Assembly: GCF_030053415.1 (NCBI RefSeq)
Contig: NZ_JASGBJ010000002.1
Coordinates: 930,001 to 994,000 of the forward strand
Direction of reading: 5' to 3'
Length of the DNA stretch: 64,000 bases
DNA from: Marinobacter sp. CHS3-4
GTDB lineage: Bacteria > Pseudomonadota > Gammaproteobacteria > Pseudomonadales > Oleiphilaceae
A program made the position numbers and the translations under genes. Shown here piece by piece: positions 61,043 through 64,000 of this stretch (positions within the stretch are counted from its first letter, which is position 1; the number at the start of each line of letters is the position of its first letter). The notes below the pieces were generated by a model, which saw only the letters and a list, made by a program, of their open reading frames with translations, made no database searches and was not told the origin of the DNA.

Positions 61043-62512
61043 ATGACACTTAAGTTATTCTTTGGGCTGGTGTTGGTGCTCATCGTAGGAACCGGCCTTT
61101 ATCACTCGTTGAAACCTCTCCCGACAGGGATTGCCTACGAAGGCTCGATGCATCCGCTGATAGAGCCTCGACTGCTGACCGACCGTACCCTTCATTTCGG
61201 CAATGAAGCGCCGCGATTGAATCATGAGATCTTTGACCACGCACTGAAAATGATTGGTTCTGCCCATCAGTTCATTCTGGTCGACATGTTTCTGTACAAC
61301 AGCACGGGGGGCAGTGGCGAAGACCGCAAACGCCCTAACGGCGATACTCACCTCAAAAGTCGCCCGCTGGCCGATCAGCTGACGGATGCTCTGATCAGAC
61401 AGAAAGAGGCCTTCCCTGCACTTCAGGCAATGGTTATTACAGATCCGCTGAATACCTTGTACGGTGGCGTGGAATCAGAACACTTCCAGCGCCTCGAGTC
61501 TGCCGGCATTCCCGTTATCGAGACCCGACTGACACCACTTCGGGACAGCAACCCTACCTGGTCCGCACTCTGGCGCCTGTGCTGTCAGTGGTTTGGCAAT
61601 TCGGCGCAATCCGGCTGGCTACCCAACCCGATCGGCGATGAGCCGGTTACTCTCCGCAGCTATTTAAGCCTGCTCAACTTCAAAGCGAACCATCGCAAAG
61701 TTCTGATCGCCGATCAGCAGAACCACTTCAGGGCTCTGGTCTCTTCCGCCAACCCTCACGATGGCAGCAGCCAGCACAGCAACATCGGATTGAGCTTTCA
61801 GGGCCCGGCGGTGGCGGATCTGCTGCGAAGCGAGCGGGCCGTTCTGGTGATGTCTGGTGCACCAACACAGGCTGTCGATAACGCATTGGGCGAAATCTCG
61901 GAAACCGCGGAAGCCTCGGATGCCCGTATCCAGATCCTGACGGAATCAGCCATCCGCGATGCCACTCTGGAAATGGTCACAATGGCGGAATCGGGTGATC
62001 AACTTGATTTGGCAATGTTCTATCTATCTCATCGGGGCATTTTGACCAGCCTGATCAAAGCCAGCCGCCGAGGTGTTCATGTACGAGTACTGCTGGACGC
62101 CAACCACGACGCCTTCGGTCGGGAGAAAAGCGGCGTCCCGAACCGTCAGGCCGCCATGGAACTACATAACAATGGCGTAGACGTACGCTGGTGCAATACG
62201 CGGGGCGAGCAATGCCATAGCAAGCTGCTTTTGCGGCAAGATCGGGATGGACAGGCCAGTATGCTGCTCGGGTCGGCCAACTTCACCCGGCGCAATCTCG
62301 ACGACCTGAACCTTGAAACCGATGTGCAGGTTCTGGCCTATCGAAGCCACCCCACCATAGCCAAGGCCGACCTGTTCTTTGAAGAGCAGTGGAACAACGG
62401 CCCTGGAAATCCCGCTGTGATGAGCTTGCCATACAAAGCCTGGGCAGATCATTCCCGGGTACGTTACTGGCAATACCGGTTCATGGAAGCGACGGGGCTA
62501 TCTACGTTTTGA
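61043..62512 (+). CDS. phospholipase D family protein (cardiolipin synthase-like)
   Basis: A 489-residue protein with one N-terminal membrane segment and two HKD motifs. The first is NHRKVLIADQQN (near 216), exact HxKxxxxD. The second is CHSKLLLRQDRDGQ (near 391), where Gln stands at the usual Asp place and Asp comes one residue later; GSANFT follows as usual. It probably makes or cuts phospholipids, like cardiolipin synthases. The start at ATG 61043 was chosen over a TTG at 60986 because the membrane segment begins there. Confidence 0.87.
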   Translation: MTLKLFFGLVLVLIVGTGLYHSLKPLPTGIAYEGSMHPLIEPRLLTDRTLHFGNEAPRLNHEIFDHALKMIGSAHQFILVDMFLYNSTGGSGEDRKRPNGDTHLKSRPLADQLTDALIRQKEAFPALQAMVITDPLNTLYGGVESEHFQRLESAGIPVIETRLTPLRDSNPTWSALWRLCCQWFGNSAQSGWLPNPIGDEPVTLRSYLSLLNFKANHRKVLIADQQNHFRALVSSANPHDGSSQHSNIGLSFQGPAVADLLRSERAVLVMSGAPTQAVDNALGEISETAEASDARIQILTESAIRDATLEMVTMAESGDQLDLAMFYLSHRGILTSLIKASRRGVHVRVLLDANHDAFGREKSGVPNRQAAMELHNNGVDVRWCNTRGEQCHSKLLLRQDRDGQASMLLGSANFTRRNLDDLNLETDVQVLAYRSHPTIAKADLFFEEQWNNGPGNPAVMSLPYKAWADHSRVRYWQYRFMEATGLSTF

Positions 62513-63173
62513 GCTTCTGAAACAGCGCAACATCCTTGGCCGGCACCTCCAGCGTCCAACGGTATTGGTCGGCCAGCCACTGCAAGGTGGATTGGCGATA
62601 AAACACCACATGAGTGGGATCGCGCCGATAATGCCAATTGGCAAATCGGCTGTCCTCGGTCTGAAAACAGGTCATGATCCCCAGCCAGCCACCGGGCTTG
62701 ATCAAGTCATCCAACTGACGAAAAACCTGTGCCGGCTGATGCAGATGCTCCACCACTTCCGTGCAGGTCACAAAATCGTACTGTCGCTCCAGCGGCGTGG
62801 TATCCGGATAGAAGTAGGGATCGTACAAGGACATCACCATACCGGCTTCTTCCAGCATGGTCGCCAGGGCGGGGCCCGGGCCACAGCCGAAGTCCAGCCC
62901 TCTGGAACCGGTCGGTACGCGAGCCTCAAGTGGCCCGGTCAGTCGGGAGAGAAAGCGACGGTAGCCGGAATCGTGCGGGTCGTTGTTGTGAAGCGCATAG
63001 ACCGCGCGCTCATCGTCGGAATTCAGTCGACACTCGGGTGCCATCAGGGTCGCCATGCACACAGGGCAACGGTTGTAACGAATGGACTTTATCGTCTGAA
63101 ACAGAGACGGCTGCCCCTGTTCGCACACCGGGCAACGATCCGTCAAAGCCAGAGCCAACCCATTACAGCGCAC
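62502..63173 (-). CDS. zinc-ribbon class I methyltransferase
   Basis: A roughly 223-residue S-adenosylmethionine methyltransferase. It has two N-terminal CPVC pairs (DRCPVCEQGQ and YNRCPVCMATL) that form a zinc ribbon, then LDFGCGPGPALATML (SAM motif I) and FVTCTEVVEHLHQP (motif II/III). The substrate is unknown. The start is uncertain: no ATG precedes the zinc ribbon, and GTG 63173 or TTG 63158 are the candidates. Its end overlaps the PLD-family gene by 11 nt (convergent). Confidence 0.82.
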   Translation of the reverse strand: MRCNGLALALTDRCPVCEQGQPSLFQTIKSIRYNRCPVCMATLMAPECRLNSDDERAVYALHNNDPHDSGYRRFLSRLTGPLEARVPTGSRGLDFGCGPGPALATMLEEAGMVMSLYDPYFYPDTTPLERQYDFVTCTEVVEHLHQPAQVFRQLDDLIKPGGWLGIMTCFQTEDSRFANWHYRRDPTHVVFYRQSTLQWLADQYRWTLEVPAKDVALFQKLKT

Positions 63174-63480
63174 CCAGAAAAATGGCCACCAGGATCGCAA
63201 TCACCAGCAGAAAGCCGATGGCGTAGCGGTCAGCCCGGTCAGTGACGTCTTTGGCAGAAGGTTCATCTGGTTGATTGGCCTCATACTGAGCGATCAGATC
63301 ACGGGCTTTCGGGTAATCGTCGTCCTCGACGTGCACATTGGTGAAACCGGCGGCTCCGATTTCACCCATGGCACCTTGCAGGTAATGACCACCCACATGG
63401 GTCTCGATTCCCTGCGCGTGCAACATGCCAGCAACGATGTGGGCTTCCGCAATATCGCGAGCGCGGTAGGCTATCTGCAT
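63163..63480 (-). CDS. DUF2007-like small membrane protein
   Basis: A 105-residue protein: an N-terminal domain of about 70 residues (MQIAYRARDIAEAHIVAGMLHAQGIETHV...TNVHVEDDDYPKARDLIAQY) like the DUF2007 'putative signal transducing' family, and one C-terminal membrane segment (IGFLLVIAILVAIFLGAL). The start was set at ATG 63480 because the family homology begins there, although the frame is open to 63621. The methyltransferase start lies near its stop, so they may be coupled. Confidence 0.85.
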   Translation of the reverse strand: MQIAYRARDIAEAHIVAGMLHAQGIETHVGGHYLQGAMGEIGAAGFTNVHVEDDDYPKARDLIAQYEANQPDEPSAKDVTDRADRYAIGFLLVIAILVAIFLGAL

Positions 63481-63496
63481 GGCAGCACTCCTTCCA

Positions 63497-63910
63497 TCAG
63501 ATCTTGACCTTACCACGCAGGGCCTTGGTTTTTCCTTTCTGGGTTTTGCTATCCAGTCGACGGCGTTTAGAGGCTTTCGTGGGACGAGTCGGTCGGCGGG
63601 CCTTTTGTTGTCGTGCCGCACTCTGAATGAGTTCCCGAAGCCTCTCCAGAGCGTCTTCCCGGTTCAGCTCGAGGGTGCGAAAAGACTGCGCCTTGATCAC
63701 AATCACCCCCTCTTTACTGATGCGCTGGTCCGAGAGCTTCATCAACCGCTCCTTATAGAACGGCGGCAGGCTGGAGTTGGGAATATCAAAGCGCAGGTGC
63801 ACGGCAGACGCCACCTTGTTGACGTTCTGCCCGCCAGCACCCTGCGCGCGAATCTGTGACAGATCGATTTCCCAGTCACCCAGGGTGACAGAACTCGAGA
63901 TCCTTAACAT
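63497..63910 (-). CDS. arfB: alternative ribosome-rescue factor ArfB (peptidyl-tRNA hydrolase)
   Basis: A 137-residue GGQ-domain protein. The [19 protein letters not shown] segment carries the catalytic GGQ, and the basic C-terminal tail ([32 protein letters not shown]) binds the empty mRNA channel of stalled ribosomes. Length and motifs match E. coli ArfB (YaeJ). The next downstream gene starts 17 nt after its stop. Confidence 0.95.
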   Translation of the reverse strand: MLRISSSVTLGDWEIDLSQIRAQGAGGQNVNKVASAVHLRFDIPNSSLPPFYKERLMKLSDQRISKEGVIVIKAQSFRTLELNREDALERLRELIQSAARQQKARRPTRPTKASKRRRLDSKTQKGKTKALRGKVKI

Positions 63911-64000
63911 AACTATCCATTAGAAACTTCGTTGTGCTCCATTATGCCCGTCTGAATCAGTCATGGGGAATCGGATCCTCGCTTCGGTCCCAACCTACCA

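Overview
The window looks like the chromosome of a marine gammaproteobacterium, most likely Marinobacter or a close relative. That judgement rests on the recA-pncC-mutS-fdxA block, the family content (acyl-CoA metabolism, LysE/ArgO exporters, SulP with a Usp protein, ilvGM, HD-GYP and GGDEF proteins) and moderate-to-high GC with strong Shine-Dalgarno sites. No rRNA, tRNA, CRISPR array, integrase or insertion sequence was found.

Layout. 0-3 kb: minus-strand acyl-CoA operon (ECHDC3-like crotonase, acyl-CoA ligase, flavodoxin-fold protein). 3-8 kb: recA with a LexA box, pncC, mutS, fdxA. 8-14 kb: LysE transporter, an unknown 344-residue protein, DegV, a PF10118-type hydrolase, PhzF and a YhiN-like flavoprotein. 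14-30 kb: accessory region of exported proteins. It holds lipoproteins, two PEP-CTERM proteins, a TolB-like propeller, a dockerin-bearing propeller, a PDZ-like protein, an orphan ParA, a pseudogene, an RluA-type synthase and a 1496-residue calcium-repeat protein followed by two lipoproteins. 30-36 kb: Usp/SulP, argO/argP, a DUF4010/MgtC-like protein, alkB. 36-44 kb: HD-GYP protein, djlA, an ICMT-like protein, amidase, diguanylate cyclase. 44-48 kb: RND efflux pair. 48-51 kb: ilvGM behind an attenuator, then two long hairpin repeats. 51-56 kb: cyanase divergent from a sigma54 activator, then a proline-racemase-family protein with an MDR dehydrogenase. 56-64 kb: SRPBCC protein, YebC/YeeN, glutamine amidotransferase, a kinase/phosphatase/FHA cassette, a PLD-family protein, a methyltransferase, a DUF2007-like protein and arfB.

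How genes may work together. The strongest candidate system is at 15.3-20.1 kb. A PEP-CTERM protein with a cohesin-like domain lies just upstream of a secreted propeller that ends in a dockerin-like double EF-hand. A sigma54-type promoter sits in front, and a second PEP-CTERM gene at 21.1 kb has one too. This suggests a regulated surface complex in which one protein is sorted by exosortase (encoded elsewhere) and captures the other through cohesin-dockerin binding; that is inference.

Other notable points: a textbook branched-chain amino acid attenuator before ilvGM, with a leader peptide and exact alternative pairing; two hairpins sharing an identical 20-nt loop on different stems; a proline-racemase-family enzyme with Ser and Thr in place of both catalytic cysteines; and direct repeats plus a near-sigma54 promoter before the PAS-AAA+ activator.
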